Part shown: piece after piece, positions 17,177 to 27,536 of the stretch
Layout of the letters: each line of letters starts with the position of its first letter
Numbering within the stretch: the stretch's first letter is position 1
Origin: Algoriphagus boseongensis
GTDB lineage: Bacteria > Bacteroidota > Bacteroidia > Cytophagales > Cyclobacteriaceae
NCBI RefSeq assembly: GCF_004362805.1
Contig: NZ_SNYF01000006.1
Coordinates: forward strand, 682,001 to 746,000
Length of the DNA: 64,000 nt
Reading direction: 5' to 3'
Position numbers and translations under genes: made by a program
The notes under the pieces: model-generated
What the model was told of the DNA's origin: nothing
The model's input: only the letters and a program-made list of their open reading frames with translations
Database searches by the model: none

Positions 17177-18901
17177 TTATTTAGTAATAGTCCAATTTTT
17201 CATGTTAAAGTTGGAAGGGGCTGATTTTGCAAATCTATCCTCAATTTCATCCAAATACATCGTATTGTATCGAAGTCTAGAGATGTAGTTTGGTTGAGTT
17301 GGATCTCCATTCCAGCAATGTTCTGCCCGATCTCCATAAGCTACTTCACCGTCATAGTAAGGATTGCCAGTGCCTTCTAAGAATTCTTCCGTGAGGTAAA
17401 CCGCATTATTGAGGTAATAGTTGTCCATGTCTCCGCAATAAATGTGGATTTTACCTTCCAGCTTTTTCCCTAAAGTTTCCCAATCCCGCTCCATTATGTA
17501 GCTCAGGTCGAAATTTTCTTTCCAATAAGCGGCGACCTCAGAATCAATTTCCCCTGAATATTTATCCCAGATGGGTTTGGGGTATCCGTCTTCCCCAGAA
17601 GGGGAATAAACAGCCTGCCAGATGTCAAACTGATCTCCTGATCGGGATTTATCTCCACCGATTGCCAGTTCCCGATGATTCATATCCCTGACCATGGCAT
17701 CGATATGTCCCAAATAATTCCTATGGCCTGGACGCAGAGTCTTTCTGAATTCTCCTTCTTTAAAATAGGCGTTTTTGTCCTCATAAATATTCACAGAGGT
17801 AAAGGCCCGAAAATCTATCGGGTCTGGGCAAGCCGCAAAACAACCATTGTATTCATCAGGATAAAATACCTGAACAGCTAAGGCCTCCCAGCCACCAGTT
17901 GAGCCTCCATATAAAAATCTAGCCCATCCTTCTCCGATCCCTCTGAATTCCTTTTCGATATGGGGAATAAGTTCATAAGTAATCGCATCCCCATAAGGAC
18001 CCAGATTCGCGGAATTCACCGCATAGCTATCGTCGTAATAAGGGTTGGCATGCTGGATTTCAATGATAATGAATCGCTTAAAATCTGGTGAAATCCACTT
18101 TTGGTAGAAATCATAGGCTTCTTGTTGCTGGATTTTAGCATAGCCATAGATCCCAAATCTTGCACTGTAATCGTCAGTAGGAAGGTTGGGGTCTGGAGGG
18201 GAAGTTCTGAATCCACCAAAATCACTTGGGAAATGCCCATGGTATATCATGAGTGGATAATACTGATTTGGATTTTCCTCAAATCCCTCTGGCAACAATA
18301 CATGGGCTCCTAGATACATATCTCTTCCCCAAAATGCGCTGAGCTTTTCAGATTTGATCTTGATATGCTTGATATACTCCGTATCAGCAGGCTCTTCGAC
18401 TGGAGGGATAATCTTATCAATGGTGAGAGAAATTCCCTGATCTTTTTTCCATTCAATTTTTTGAGGTAGGGAATAGATGTTTTTTGGCGCTCTGGCCCAT
18501 TGACGACCTTCTCCTTGATCCATCGGGAGTTTTACTGTATGTCCATCTGACCGGACAAAGGTTTCATGCTTCTGAATAAAGGCCTGCACATTGTAGGTGC
18601 CCTCTGGTAAATTGACCAAACTATCAATCGGATATCCAAAGCTGGAGGGGTCAAAAACGAGGGTGCTTCCTGCTTCATAGTTTTCAAAGTCCATTCCGAA
18701 AACCTGATTGGTTTCCACATTGTCATTGATGCCGAACCGGGGTTCAGTTTCCATATTTTTGGAGAAAATCAGGAGCAATCTACCATCGGATAATTCTTCT
18801 TGAAGTACCGGGTCTATGCTGATTTCTATGCTTCCTGGCTGGTTAGATTGACAGGCCCAAAGCAGTAGGACAAATAAAAAAGGGATTAGTGACTTCATCA
18901 T
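17177..18901 (-). CDS. Alpha/beta-hydrolase (putative esterase) lipoprotein
   Basis: 574 residues with a short lipoprotein signal (Leu-Trp-Ala-Cys near residue 17). The N-terminal region (about 25-190) is beta-rich and probably a separate accessory domain. From about 190 the sequence matches the putative-esterase family (esterase D-like). It has HVLLPEGFEENPNQYYPLMI, the nucleophile elbow FLYGGSTGGWEAL near 325, and a C-terminal histidine in GDRAEHCWNGDP. Substrates of related proteins include feruloyl or acetyl esters and siderophore esters; none can be chosen here. It is the first gene of a two-gene operon with the propeller lipoprotein. Confidence 0.82.
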   Translation of the reverse strand: MMKSLIPFLFVLLLWACQSNQPGSIEISIDPVLQEELSDGRLLLIFSKNMETEPRFGINDNVETNQVFGMDFENYEAGSTLVFDPSSFGYPIDSLVNLPEGTYNVQAFIQKHETFVRSDGHTVKLPMDQGEGRQWARAPKNIYSLPQKIEWKKDQGISLTIDKIIPPVEEPADTEYIKHIKIKSEKLSAFWGRDMYLGAHVLLPEGFEENPNQYYPLMIYHGHFPSDFGGFRTSPPDPNLPTDDYSARFGIYGYAKIQQQEAYDFYQKWISPDFKRFIIIEIQHANPYYDDSYAVNSANLGPYGDAITYELIPHIEKEFRGIGEGWARFLYGGSTGGWEALAVQVFYPDEYNGCFAACPDPIDFRAFTSVNIYEDKNAYFKEGEFRKTLRPGHRNYLGHIDAMVRDMNHRELAIGGDKSRSGDQFDIWQAVYSPSGEDGYPKPIWDKYSGEIDSEVAAYWKENFDLSYIMERDWETLGKKLEGKIHIYCGDMDNYYLNNAVYLTEEFLEGTGNPYYDGEVAYGDRAEHCWNGDPTQPNYISRLRYNTMYLDEIEDRFAKSAPSNFNMKNWTITK

Positions 18902-19067
18902 AGTTGCTGGCTTTATATTCCCTCAATTTACCCAAAGCCTGAGGAATTATGGTGAATTTGGTTGAAATAAAGCCCGCAGTTTTTGATTTTCTCAGCTTTT
19001 TCCGTCCATGGATATTTTTTTTCATCCAGAGAAAAAGACTTTATCTTTCACTTTAAACCCCAACCCG

Positions 19068-20318
19068 ATGAAAAAAATAGTGATGCTTTTTGCGCTTTCG
19101 GCAGTCTTTGCCTGTGCTTCAGAAAAGGAAGAAACAATTGATTATACCCAAATGAGTGATGAGGAGCGGCTTAAAGCAGCTACCGAAATTGCTCAGTCCA
19201 CGATCATGGTAGATGGACACGTGGATCTACCATACCGAATGAAAGTCGGCGGCTTTACGCTCCAAAGAGAAATTTTAGATGTTTCGGTGAGAACTCCCGA
19301 TGGGAATTTTGACTATCCAAGATCGAAGGAGGGAGGCTTAGATGCTCCTTTTATGTCAATCTATATTCCAGCTGGAAATCAAAAAACACCAGGGGCTTCA
19401 AAGGCTTTGGCGGATTCACTGATTCTAATGACCGAGCGCCTTGCAGCTACCTTTCCAGATAAGTTTGCTATGGCCTATAGTACAGCAGATATTGAGGCTA
19501 ACTTTTCCAAGGGCTTGATTTCTCTGCCTATGGGAATGGAAAATGGAGCAGGAATAGAGGATGACCTGGCCAATGTGGAGTATTTTCATAAAAGAGGAAT
19601 CAGGTACATTACCCTAACCCATGGCACGGATAATTTGATTGGCGATGCCAGTTACGATACTACGGGTACACATGGAGGATTAAGTGAATTTGGAAAACAA
19701 GTCGTGGCTGAAATGAACCGAGTGGGGATTATGGTGGATTTGAGTCACGTGTCAGATAATACCTTCCGGGATGCCTTGGCTATCACCAAAGTTCCTGTGA
19801 TTGCATCCCACTCCTCAGTTAGAAAATTTACTCCGGGTTTTGAAAGAAACATGAGTGATGAGCTGATCCAAGCTATGGCCAAGAATGGAGGAGTGATGAT
19901 GATTAATTTTGGGGGAACTTTTATTGATTCTGCCTATGCTGCTGGCGCTACTAAGGTAAGAGAGCATATCGTGAATTGGCTTGCAGAGAATAATTTGAGC
20001 AGAAGAGATTCTGCAGCCCAAGCCTATATCCAGGAATATTCTGAGAAGAATAACCCTTTCCCGACAGTTCAACGCGTGGCAGATCACATTGACCATGTGA
20101 AAAATCTGGTAGGGATTGACTACGTGGGCTTGGGGTCAGATTTTGACGGCGTGGGGGATTCTCTGCCAACTGGCTTAAAGGATGTTTCTATGTATCCAAA
20201 TTTGATTGCTGAACTATTGAAGAGAGGGTATTCCAAAGAAGACATTGAAAAGATCTGCTATAAGAATGTATTCAGGGTTTGGAGGGCAGTGGAGGAATAT
20301 TCAGAAATGGAGAAGTAG
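19068..20318 (+). CDS. Membrane dipeptidase, peptidase family M19
   Basis: 416 residues from ATG 19068. An upstream ATG at 19008 would place 20 extra residues before the obvious signal peptide and is rejected. The signal ends at Val-Phe-Ala-Cys, so the protein is probably a lipoprotein. Zinc ligands are visible in MVDGHVDLPYR (His-x-Asp), in a GMENG segment (Glu), and in the later DLSHVSD and ASHSSVR (His). GLGSDFDGVG near the C-terminus is the family signature of renal-dipeptidase-like enzymes, which cleave L-Xaa-L/D-Xaa dipeptides. Length is normal. The divergent esterase operon lies on the opposite strand 166 nt upstream. Confidence 0.93.
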   Translation: MKKIVMLFALSAVFACASEKEETIDYTQMSDEERLKAATEIAQSTIMVDGHVDLPYRMKVGGFTLQREILDVSVRTPDGNFDYPRSKEGGLDAPFMSIYIPAGNQKTPGASKALADSLILMTERLAATFPDKFAMAYSTADIEANFSKGLISLPMGMENGAGIEDDLANVEYFHKRGIRYITLTHGTDNLIGDASYDTTGTHGGLSEFGKQVVAEMNRVGIMVDLSHVSDNTFRDALAITKVPVIASHSSVRKFTPGFERNMSDELIQAMAKNGGVMMINFGGTFIDSAYAAGATKVREHIVNWLAENNLSRRDSAAQAYIQEYSEKNNPFPTVQRVADHIDHVKNLVGIDYVGLGSDFDGVGDSLPTGLKDVSMYPNLIAELLKRGYSKEDIEKICYKNVFRVWRAVEEYSEMEK

Positions 20319-20364
20319 TAAATCGAAAAATTGAATTATTTTTACTCGACAAAAAAATGATCAA

Positions 20365-20868
20365 ATGATAAAGTCTCTTTTAGCAATTACTTCATTCTTG
20401 CTAGTTACCTTCCATTCCTTCTCACAAAGCCAAGGAGCAGAGAGTATTTTTGCCTCAGGTATTCAAGGATGTTATTTGGATTATTATATCAGTTTTCATG
20501 AAAGAGGAGCATTAGAGGTTCCTGATGGTGAGCATGAGACTGTTCTGGTTGTAATTAACCAAGGGAAAAGTGAGTGTTATATGGCTAAGGCTAATGTAAA
20601 AGACGGAAAGTTAGTTGCTCCAGTTTCAATTCAGAAGTCAGATGGCACTTATGTTCCAATTTCAAGAATTTACAGAGCATTAGATCAGGACTGGTTGGAA
20701 AATCAAGACCAAGAATCCTTATATTCTATTTCTGATGGGATGACTCAAATCTTTCAAACACAGGATAAATATTTCCTAAGAATGTTTTTTCATACATTTA
20801 TTCAGCCAGATCATGGAGGTAACAAGAGAGCACCCTCAGCAAAAGATCTTTTAAAAGGAGGAAAATAA
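20365..20868 (+). CDS. Secreted protein of unknown function
   Basis: 167 residues with a clear signal peptide (cleavage near Ser-Phe-Ser-Gln, about residue 21). The mature protein contains two cysteines, alternating strand-like segments (HETVLVVINQGKSECYMAK) and a basic C-terminal tail. I recognise no family. It begins 46 nt after the dipeptidase stop codon and ends before a strong terminator, so it may share the dipeptidase transcript. A periplasmic location is expected; no function is proposed. Confidence 0.68.
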   Translation: MIKSLLAITSFLLVTFHSFSQSQGAESIFASGIQGCYLDYYISFHERGALEVPDGEHETVLVVINQGKSECYMAKANVKDGKLVAPVSIQKSDGTYVPISRIYRALDQDWLENQDQESLYSISDGMTQIFQTQDKYFLRMFFHTFIQPDHGGNKRAPSAKDLLKGGK

Positions 20869-20887
20869 TCTAGAATTTATATTGGAT

Positions 20888-20917
20888 AAGCCCTGCAAAA
20901 AAGCAGGGCTTTTTTTG
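20888..20917 (+). terminator. Intrinsic terminator
   Basis: A 9-bp perfect GC-rich stem (20888-20896 with 20903-20911) has a loop of six A and is followed by a T-run to 20917. It ends the dipeptidase/secreted-protein unit. Confidence 0.92.
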
Positions 20918-21113
20918 TGAATAAAGATTTTGTTCAATTCCAAAAGCAAGTCGCTATATCCAAACTCGGAAATCGTGTTTTTAAGAATTTTAAAAAATAA
21001 ATCATTGAAAATCATTTCCTTATTTTTTGGGCTAAGGCATTTGGCTTTGCTTAATACAAAATAAGAAATTGAATTTTTTTAAGTATCTTATTGGACTTTT
21101 ACCCAAAATCCTA

Positions 21114-24100
21114 ATGAGAACTTTTGCTTTTTCTTTGTTTAAATCCCCAATTGTACCGGGTCTACTTTTTTTTATGGGAAGCTTGATTTGGGTTTCCTGC
21201 AAACCCGAAATGCCAGAACAAGTGGAGGTAGAATATGCCTTGCTTCCAGATCAGGTTGATTACAATTTCCATGTCAAGCCAATTTTAGCAGATCGATGCT
21301 ATTCCTGTCATGGACCTGATGAAGGTTCTCGAAAAGCAAATCTCCGTTTGGATATCGAGGAGGAGGCATTTTCCAAATTGGCTTCCGGTAATTACGCATT
21401 TGTAAAAGGCAGTCTCTCTAAAAGTGAAGTTTACCATAGGTTGGTTAGTGAGGATCCGGAATACATCATGCCTCCGCCTGAATCCAATCTTTCACTCACC
21501 CCAAGAGAAATTGCCTTGATTGTCAAATGGATTGAGCAGGGCTCTACTTGGAAGCCTCACTGGTCTTTTTTAAAGGTGGAAAAACCTGAGGTTCCTGATG
21601 CTCCAAAGGACTGGAAATCCGTGAACCCAATTGATAATTTTATTCAAGCCGAGCTTGTAAGGCAAGGGCTTTCTCCTAACCCAGAAGCGGATAAAGAGCG
21701 GTTAATTCGGAGAGTAACCATAGACTTAACTGGCCTGCCGCCAACCATTGAAGAAATCGATGCGTTTTTAAAAGACAATTCACCAAATGCTTACGAAAAA
21801 GTTGTTGATCGATTGCTGAAAAGCCCAGCCCATGCTGAAAGATTGACTATGGAATGGCTAGATGTAGCTCGATATGCAGATTCTCATGGGGTGTCATTTG
21901 ATGGGTATCGAGAGATGTGGCCATATCGAGATTGGGTAATTGATGCTTTCCGACGAAATATTCCCTACTCTGATTTCATTACCAAACAGGTAGCGGGGGA
22001 TTTATTACCCAACCCTTCCGTCCAGGATAAGCTAGCAACAGCATTTTATCGACTTAATCCCATGGAAGCTTCAGCAGGGTCAATAAACGAGGAATACAGA
22101 GTAGAATATGTTGCTGAAAGAACGGCAACCACGGGTACAGCCTTCCTTGGTTTGACTGTGGGCTGTGCACGATGCCATGACCATAAGTTCGATCCGATCA
22201 GCCAGAAGAATTTCTTTCAGCTTTCCGCATTTTTTAACAGTGTTGATGAATTTGGATTGGGGCCGACAGACCTTAATCGAGCTCCAACTCTTCTCCTTTT
22301 TGAAGAAAATAAAAAAAGGCAACTGGATTCATTAAATCGTCTTATTCAAGTAAATGAGGACTTGTTGGATAAAGTGCAAGTTTCTCAAATAAAGGACTAT
22401 GTCAAGGACCTTTCAGCCAATCAAAAAGTAAACGGTCAGGTTGGATACTTTCCTTTTGAATCATTTGAAAAGATTAAGCGAAAGAAAAAAGAAAGAAATC
22501 CCTTTGCGGAAGAAATGGCAGCCGAATACAAGCTGAAATCAGCTAAAGAAAAAGCCAAAATAGACTCCCTGAAAAAAGCCAAAAAGCCAGAATTTGAAGA
22601 AGTCTTAATTCTAGATAAAAACAAAATTTCCGAGGCTACCTTAGGGATTAGTTTGGTGGATGGACAGAAAGGAAGGGGATTACTCTTTGATGACGATTAT
22701 GATTATGTAAGCCTGAACAAGGTTGGATTAATTGAAAATTATGATCCTTTGAGTATAAGTCTTTGGATCAACCCCATAAAGGAGGAAGCTAAACACATAA
22801 AGACTTTGGTGGGGAATAGTCAAGATTTTGGAGGGCATTATCGGGGTTGGGAGTTTGCCTTGGATTCAGGAAATCACTTATCTCTCCGATTGATTCACAG
22901 ACTTCCGGATGAATACATTGAAGTAATCACCGAAACATCCGTTCCTCAAGAAAAATGGACCCAAGTTGGCTTCACCTATGATGGAAGTCTGAAGGCCGAG
23001 GGAGTAATTATTTTTATAAACGGGCAAGCTCAAAAAACAAAGACTTCATTTAATGATTTAGCAAGGAGCATTCTCCCTATTGATAATTACACTGCAAAAG
23101 TTGACACCATACCCCTAAGACTTGGAAAGAGTTTCAGGGAATTCAGTTTTGATCCTGGGATTTTCAAGGGAATGATGGATGAGCTTAGGGTCTTTGACCG
23201 AAAGCTTACTCAATTGGAGATGGCAGTTGTAGCAAATCAACTACCGGCACCCATTTCTTCAAACCTCTCTTCCGAATACAATAAATCCCTGAATCCAGAA
23301 GCCATCCTATTGGAGAAAAAACTCCTGACATTGCGCAAGGAAAGAACCTCCTTGGTTTCTAATACCCAAGAGGTAATGGTTATGGAAGACTTGCCAAGCC
23401 CAAGAAAAACATATCTTTTGAGTAGGGGAGTTTACAATCAATATTTGGAGGAGGTGGAGCCAAGTACTCCACAAAATGTTTTACCATTTCCTGAAGAATA
23501 TCCAAAAAACAGGCTTGGACTGGCCATGTGGCTGGTCAATGAAGACAATCCTTTGACTTCTAGGGTTCTTATCAATAGGTATTGGCAAATGGTTTTTGGT
23601 ACGGGAATAGTCAAAACCTCAGGTGATTTTGGGATTCAGGGCGACTTGCCTTCACATCCTGAATTATTGGATTGGCTGGCTGGTGAATTTATCGATAGCG
23701 GTTGGGACCTGAGAAAAATGCTCAAACTGATGGTCATGTCAGCTACCTATAGACAATCCTCATTTACAGATAAGGAAAAATATGAAGCAGATCCGGATAA
23801 CCGGTATTATGCCAGAGCGAGCAGTTACAGGTTGCCAGCTGAAATTATACGGGATAATGCTTTGGCCTCAAGTGGGATTTTAAAGACAAAATTAGGAGGG
23901 CCAAGTACGAAGCCTTACCAACCTGAGGGATTGTGGGAGGAACTGGGGGATTTTTCTTATCAACTTCACAAGTACAAGCCAGACAGCGGAGCAAACTTGC
24001 ACCGAAGAAGTTTATACACATTTACCCGACGGTTTTCTCCAGACCCATTCATGACAACCTTCGATGCAGGAAATCGGGAAATCTGCATTACCAGAAGAGT

Positions 24101-24455
24101 GAATACCAATACTCCTTTGCAGGCCCTGAATTTGTTAAATGACCCTCAATTTGTGGAGGCTTCGAGATGTCTTTCAGAGCGGGTATTAAAAGAAAAAACT
24201 ACTCTGGAAGAACAGCTGACCTTGAGTTTCAGGCTAAGCACAGGTTTGACTCCAAGTCCCCAGCTTTTGACGATTCTAAAAGACCACTATCAGAGTGCCA
24301 TTAGTCAATTTAAAGAGAATCCCAATTTGGCTGATTCTTTATTGGCAGTAGGGGAAATCCCTCGAGATAAGAGCTTGGATAAAATCCAAACCGCTGCACT
24401 TACCGTTGTGGCGAACTCAATTTTAAATTTTGACGAAACATATATGAAAAGGTAA
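21114..24455 (+). CDS. Cytochrome c/DUF1549/LamG/DUF1553 lipoprotein (PSCyt type)
   Basis: 1113 residues from ATG 21114; a TTG at 21069 is less plausible. A signal and lipobox (Trp-Val-Ser-Cys near 31) point to an envelope lipoprotein. The PSCyt1 domain carries one heme site, Cys62-Tyr-Ser-Cys65-His66, with an IMPPP segment that could supply the distal Met. DUF1549 follows (IDLTGLPPT, DVARYADSHGVSFDGY, GCARCHDHKFDPI, a second CxxCH), then a LamG-like concanavalin domain (about 535-720) and DUF1553 (GTGIVKTSGDFGIQGDLPSHPELLDWLA, NTPLQALNLLNDPQFVEA). The DUF1501 gene follows after 2 nt, the standard pairing. The biochemical role of the pair is not established; heme sites indicate redox function. 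Confidence 0.92.
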   Translation: MRTFAFSLFKSPIVPGLLFFMGSLIWVSCKPEMPEQVEVEYALLPDQVDYNFHVKPILADRCYSCHGPDEGSRKANLRLDIEEEAFSKLASGNYAFVKGSLSKSEVYHRLVSEDPEYIMPPPESNLSLTPREIALIVKWIEQGSTWKPHWSFLKVEKPEVPDAPKDWKSVNPIDNFIQAELVRQGLSPNPEADKERLIRRVTIDLTGLPPTIEEIDAFLKDNSPNAYEKVVDRLLKSPAHAERLTMEWLDVARYADSHGVSFDGYREMWPYRDWVIDAFRRNIPYSDFITKQVAGDLLPNPSVQDKLATAFYRLNPMEASAGSINEEYRVEYVAERTATTGTAFLGLTVGCARCHDHKFDPISQKNFFQLSAFFNSVDEFGLGPTDLNRAPTLLLFEENKKRQLDSLNRLIQVNEDLLDKVQVSQIKDYVKDLSANQKVNGQVGYFPFESFEKIKRKKKERNPFAEEMAAEYKLKSAKEKAKIDSLKKAKKPEFEEVLILDKNKISEATLGISLVDGQKGRGLLFDDDYDYVSLNKVGLIENYDPLSISLWINPIKEEAKHIKTLVGNSQDFGGHYRGWEFALDSGNHLSLRLIHRLPDEYIEVITETSVPQEKWTQVGFTYDGSLKAEGVIIFINGQAQKTKTSFNDLARSILPIDNYTAKVDTIPLRLGKSFREFSFDPGIFKGMMDELRVFDRKLTQLEMAVVANQLPAPISSNLSSEYNKSLNPEAILLEKKLLTLRKERTSLVSNTQEVMVMEDLPSPRKTYLLSRGVYNQYLEEVEPSTPQNVLPFPEEYPKNRLGLAMWLVNEDNPLTSRVLINRYWQMVFGTGIVKTSGDFGIQGDLPSHPELLDWLAGEFIDSGWDLRKMLKLMVMSATYRQSSFTDKEKYEADPDNRYYARASSYRLPAEIIRDNALASSGILKTKLGGPSTKPYQPEGLWEELGDFSYQLHKYKPDSGANLHRRSLYTFTRRFSPDPFMTTFDAGNREICITRRVNTNTPLQALNLLNDPQFVEASRCLSERVLKEKTTLEEQLTLSFRLSTGLTPSPQLLTILKDHYQSAISQFKENPNLADSLLAVGEIPRDKSLDKIQTAALTVVANSILNFDETYMKR

Positions 24456-24457
24456 TT

Positions 24458-25870
24458 ATGGGACACGATCACATTCATTTGCCTTTGACAAGGAGAGAGT
24501 TTTTGACCAAGACCACGCTCGGGATTGGAGCGGTATCTCTTGCCTCTTTGTTGAATCCAAGCTCACTTTTTGCTTTGGGTAACAAGCCACACTTTGTCCC
24601 AAAAGCTAAGCGAATCATTTACTTGTACATGGCAGGAGCTCCGTCTCAGCTAGATCTTTTTGATTATAAACCTCAACTGATCAAACGAAATGGACAAAAT
24701 CTTCCATCAAGTGTTTTAGGCGATCGAGTGACTGGGACAGTTTCAACACAGAACTCTTTGCCAATGGTTGGGACACGCTGGAATTTTAAACAGCATGGCT
24801 CCAGTGGTATGTGGATGAGTGATTTGATGCCACATATGTCCAAAATCACCGACGAATTGTGTAAAATCCAGTCCATGTACACTGCCTCTGTGCAGCACGA
24901 ACCTGCCCAGATGTTTACCAATACTGGGTCTGAACTACCAGGAAGACCATCTTTTGGTTCATGGATCAGCTATGGATTAGGATCGGATAATGAAAATCTA
25001 CCTGCCTTTATTGTATTGAAAACTGAAGGTCTAGAGGGTGGATTCGCTGGTCTATATTCCAGTGCATTTTTACCGGCAGAGCACCAAGGTGTCCGTTTTA
25101 GAGGAGGAAAAGATCCTGTTCTTTTTCTTAATAACCCTCCTGGGGTAACCGAAGAGGCCCGAAAAGAGCAATTAGCTTATTTGAAAAAGATGCAGGAAGG
25201 AGCCTTTGATTTTTGGGAAGATCCGGCAATAAAGGCAAAAATGGCCCAATATGAAATGGCTTTCCGAATGCAGACTTCAGTTCCTGAAGTAATGGATACC
25301 AAGGGAGAGCCAGATTACATCTATGAGCAATACGGTGAGGATAGCAAGAAGCCAGGAACTTTTGCAAGTAATTGTCTTCTGGCCAGAAGATTGGCTGAGC
25401 GGGGAGTCAAGTTTATCCAGGTTTATCATGGAGGCTGGGATCATCATAATAATTTGCCCAAACAAATTGGAAAGCGTGCAAAAGAGACCGATCAAGCTAG
25501 TGCAGCCCTAATCATGGACCTCAAACAAAGAGGTTTATTAGAGGATACGTTAGTCGTTTGGGGCGGGGAGTTTGGTAGGACCTGCTTTTCACAAGGACAA
25601 TTAACAGCTGAAAATTTTGGTAGGGATCACCATCCTGATGCCTATACCATGCTATTGGCCGGAGCTGGAGTGAGGCGAGGCTTGACTTACGGACAAACGG
25701 ATGAGTTTGGATATCATGTAGTGGAAAACCCCGTTCATGTTCATGATTTAAACGCCACCTTGTTATACTTAATGGGTTTGGATCACGAGAGGCTAACTTA
25801 CAAGTTCCAGGGAAGAAGGTTTAGACTAACCGATGTGGAAGGCCATGTAGTCAAAGGAGTCTTGAGTTAA
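24458..25870 (+). CDS. DUF1501 protein with Tat signal
   Basis: 470 residues. The N-terminus has a twin-arginine motif, Thr-Arg12-Arg13-Glu-Phe-Leu, followed by a hydrophobic segment, so it is exported folded. The body resembles the alkaline-phosphatase/sulfatase superfamily as in DUF1501: YMAGAPSQLDLFDYKP near the start, VWGGEFGRTCFSQ and GRDHHPDAYTMLLAGAGV near the end. It lies 2 nt after the DUF1549/DUF1553 cytochrome gene, its usual partner in Planctomycetes and marine Bacteroidota. Catalytic activity of the family is not firmly known; hydrolysis of sulfate or phosphate esters is a reasonable guess from the fold. It ends 5 nt from a convergent gene. Confidence 0.92.
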   Translation: MGHDHIHLPLTRREFLTKTTLGIGAVSLASLLNPSSLFALGNKPHFVPKAKRIIYLYMAGAPSQLDLFDYKPQLIKRNGQNLPSSVLGDRVTGTVSTQNSLPMVGTRWNFKQHGSSGMWMSDLMPHMSKITDELCKIQSMYTASVQHEPAQMFTNTGSELPGRPSFGSWISYGLGSDNENLPAFIVLKTEGLEGGFAGLYSSAFLPAEHQGVRFRGGKDPVLFLNNPPGVTEEARKEQLAYLKKMQEGAFDFWEDPAIKAKMAQYEMAFRMQTSVPEVMDTKGEPDYIYEQYGEDSKKPGTFASNCLLARRLAERGVKFIQVYHGGWDHHNNLPKQIGKRAKETDQASAALIMDLKQRGLLEDTLVVWGGEFGRTCFSQGQLTAENFGRDHHPDAYTMLLAGAGVRRGLTYGQTDEFGYHVVENPVHVHDLNATLLYLMGLDHERLTYKFQGRRFRLTDVEGHVVKGVLS

Positions 25871-25875
25871 AAAGC

Positions 25876-27441
25876 TCATTCAACTTGAATTGAAATGCAG
25901 GTTTGATTTCCTGCAGCATCGATGGAGCAAAGACTTATTTCCTTTGAAATATCTTTTTGTGGAATTCTGACTTTCCAAAGATATTCCCCATACCATGACA
26001 TTGGCCACTGGTTTTCCCCAATTAATACATATACGGATTGCCAATCTTGAGGCATCGAGGGACTTTTGTTATCGTGAATTCTAGCTTTGATTGCTATTTC
26101 ATCTGACCCGACTTTATCTACTTTGTAATGGGAAATAATTGGTTTGGCTGTATCTCTTGGGATATTTTTCCCCATAAAAATTCTTTCTTCAATTATTTCC
26201 TCACCTTCTCCCTGCCCCATAATGATATCCATCCTTTGATCATTATCTAGATCTGCTAATACCAAGGAAAGTGTATGAGGTGTTGGGTCTCCTGACAAAA
26301 TAGACTGTCTTAGAGAAAAATTCCCCTTCCCATCATTGATTAGCAACCTATCCTCTCCGGTGAGTGAGCTCAATAAAAAATCTGGATCACCATCCGAGTC
26401 AAAATCCAAGAAAACCACGTTGTTGTCATCTTCTCCTATGTTTTCTTGGTCTGGCCAATTTGCGGAGGAGACGTCAATAAATCTTTTGGCACTATCATTT
26501 AAGAAAAGATGCTCTCGTCTGGACCAAGAGTTTCCGCCTACAATTTCTCCATCATTTACAGTCACAAGATCTAGAAACCCATCTCCATTTACGTCCATGG
26601 GCTCAAATTCATAATTATTGGTATAGGCAGGAAATCTTCTCACATCCTTAAAATTCCCCTTCCCATCATTCATAAATAACCTGCTTGTGCCGCACATTTT
26701 ACAGGAAACCACAATGTCAAGGTCAAAATCATTATCAAAATCCAAAAACTCCAGATCCCAGGAAAACTGAATCAATTTTTCAGGCATCTGAGATGAAGTG
26801 ACATCTGTGAAAACCGCATTTCCATCATTAAGCCAAAGTAAGGTTCGACCTCCGTTATTTTCCATGTTTGAGCCTGGTCCCCAATTTGCCAGTATGATAT
26901 CCAAATCCCCATCATCATCCACATCTCCGAATTCTAAATCTCCCACGCTTGCCAAAATCTTAGGAAAGTGGGTCTCCGTGGCCCTTTTAAATTTCCCATT
27001 TCCTTCACCTAAATAGATTTCAGATTGATTTTGAAAAGTATTTCCAACCACTATATCAGGAAATCCATCTTGATTGAGGTCTCTAACCTTAATTACCCTT
27101 GCATAGAATTTACTTTCTCCGAAAATTTCATTCGTCACTTCCTTGAAAGCTTGATTTGGACCTTGGTTCAGAAAAACCCGACTCGATTCCAGAGTTCCGG
27201 GTTCTGAATAATCTCCTCCATTGGCAAAAATTAAATCTATGAGCTGATCCCCATTAAGGTCGGCAGCCTCTACACGATTGGTCCATTCAGCTGTTTGGGG
27301 CAAATATTTTTCCGTTTCATCAATCCATAAAAACGAATCGGTGTTGTTTTCCTGGTTCTCAATTTTTTCTCCTGAACAAGAAAAAAGTAGTGCCAAAAGG
27401 ACAAGAGGGAGGCTTTTGTATTTTGAATTAAAAAAGATCAC
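25876..27441 (-). CDS. FG-GAP/VCBS repeat lipoprotein
   Basis: 521 residues with a lipoprotein signal (Leu-Phe-Ser-Cys near residue 22). From about 50 to 420 there are repeated Asp-rich segments such as DLNGDQLIDLIFANGG, DLNQDGFPDIVVGN, DVDDDGDLDIILAN and DFDSDGDPDFLLSS. This is the calcium-binding FG-GAP/VCBS pattern that folds as a beta-propeller. The last ~90 residues form a different, strand-rich domain with two cysteines. It lies convergent to the DUF1501 gene and divergent from the DUF2231-cytochrome gene, between two parts of the cytochrome-type module. It probably acts outside the inner membrane; binding partner unknown. Confidence 0.88.
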   Translation of the reverse strand: MIFFNSKYKSLPLVLLALLFSCSGEKIENQENNTDSFLWIDETEKYLPQTAEWTNRVEAADLNGDQLIDLIFANGGDYSEPGTLESSRVFLNQGPNQAFKEVTNEIFGESKFYARVIKVRDLNQDGFPDIVVGNTFQNQSEIYLGEGNGKFKRATETHFPKILASVGDLEFGDVDDDGDLDIILANWGPGSNMENNGGRTLLWLNDGNAVFTDVTSSQMPEKLIQFSWDLEFLDFDNDFDLDIVVSCKMCGTSRLFMNDGKGNFKDVRRFPAYTNNYEFEPMDVNGDGFLDLVTVNDGEIVGGNSWSRREHLFLNDSAKRFIDVSSANWPDQENIGEDDNNVVFLDFDSDGDPDFLLSSLTGEDRLLINDGKGNFSLRQSILSGDPTPHTLSLVLADLDNDQRMDIIMGQGEGEEIIEERIFMGKNIPRDTAKPIISHYKVDKVGSDEIAIKARIHDNKSPSMPQDWQSVYVLIGENQWPMSWYGEYLWKVRIPQKDISKEISLCSIDAAGNQTCISIQVE

Positions 27442-27536
27442 TGGAATAATATTTTGAATAAATATGAAATAATAGAATAGTGTTTGGATATTTCTAAGTT
27501 ACAAATGTTAACTTTAATAAAGTCCAAAATGCATTT

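Noticed and set aside
18015-18030. TAGCTATCG inside the esterase gene as another copy of the tRNA palindrome
   Set aside because: Only part of the core matches and the flanks differ; it is ordinary coding sequence.
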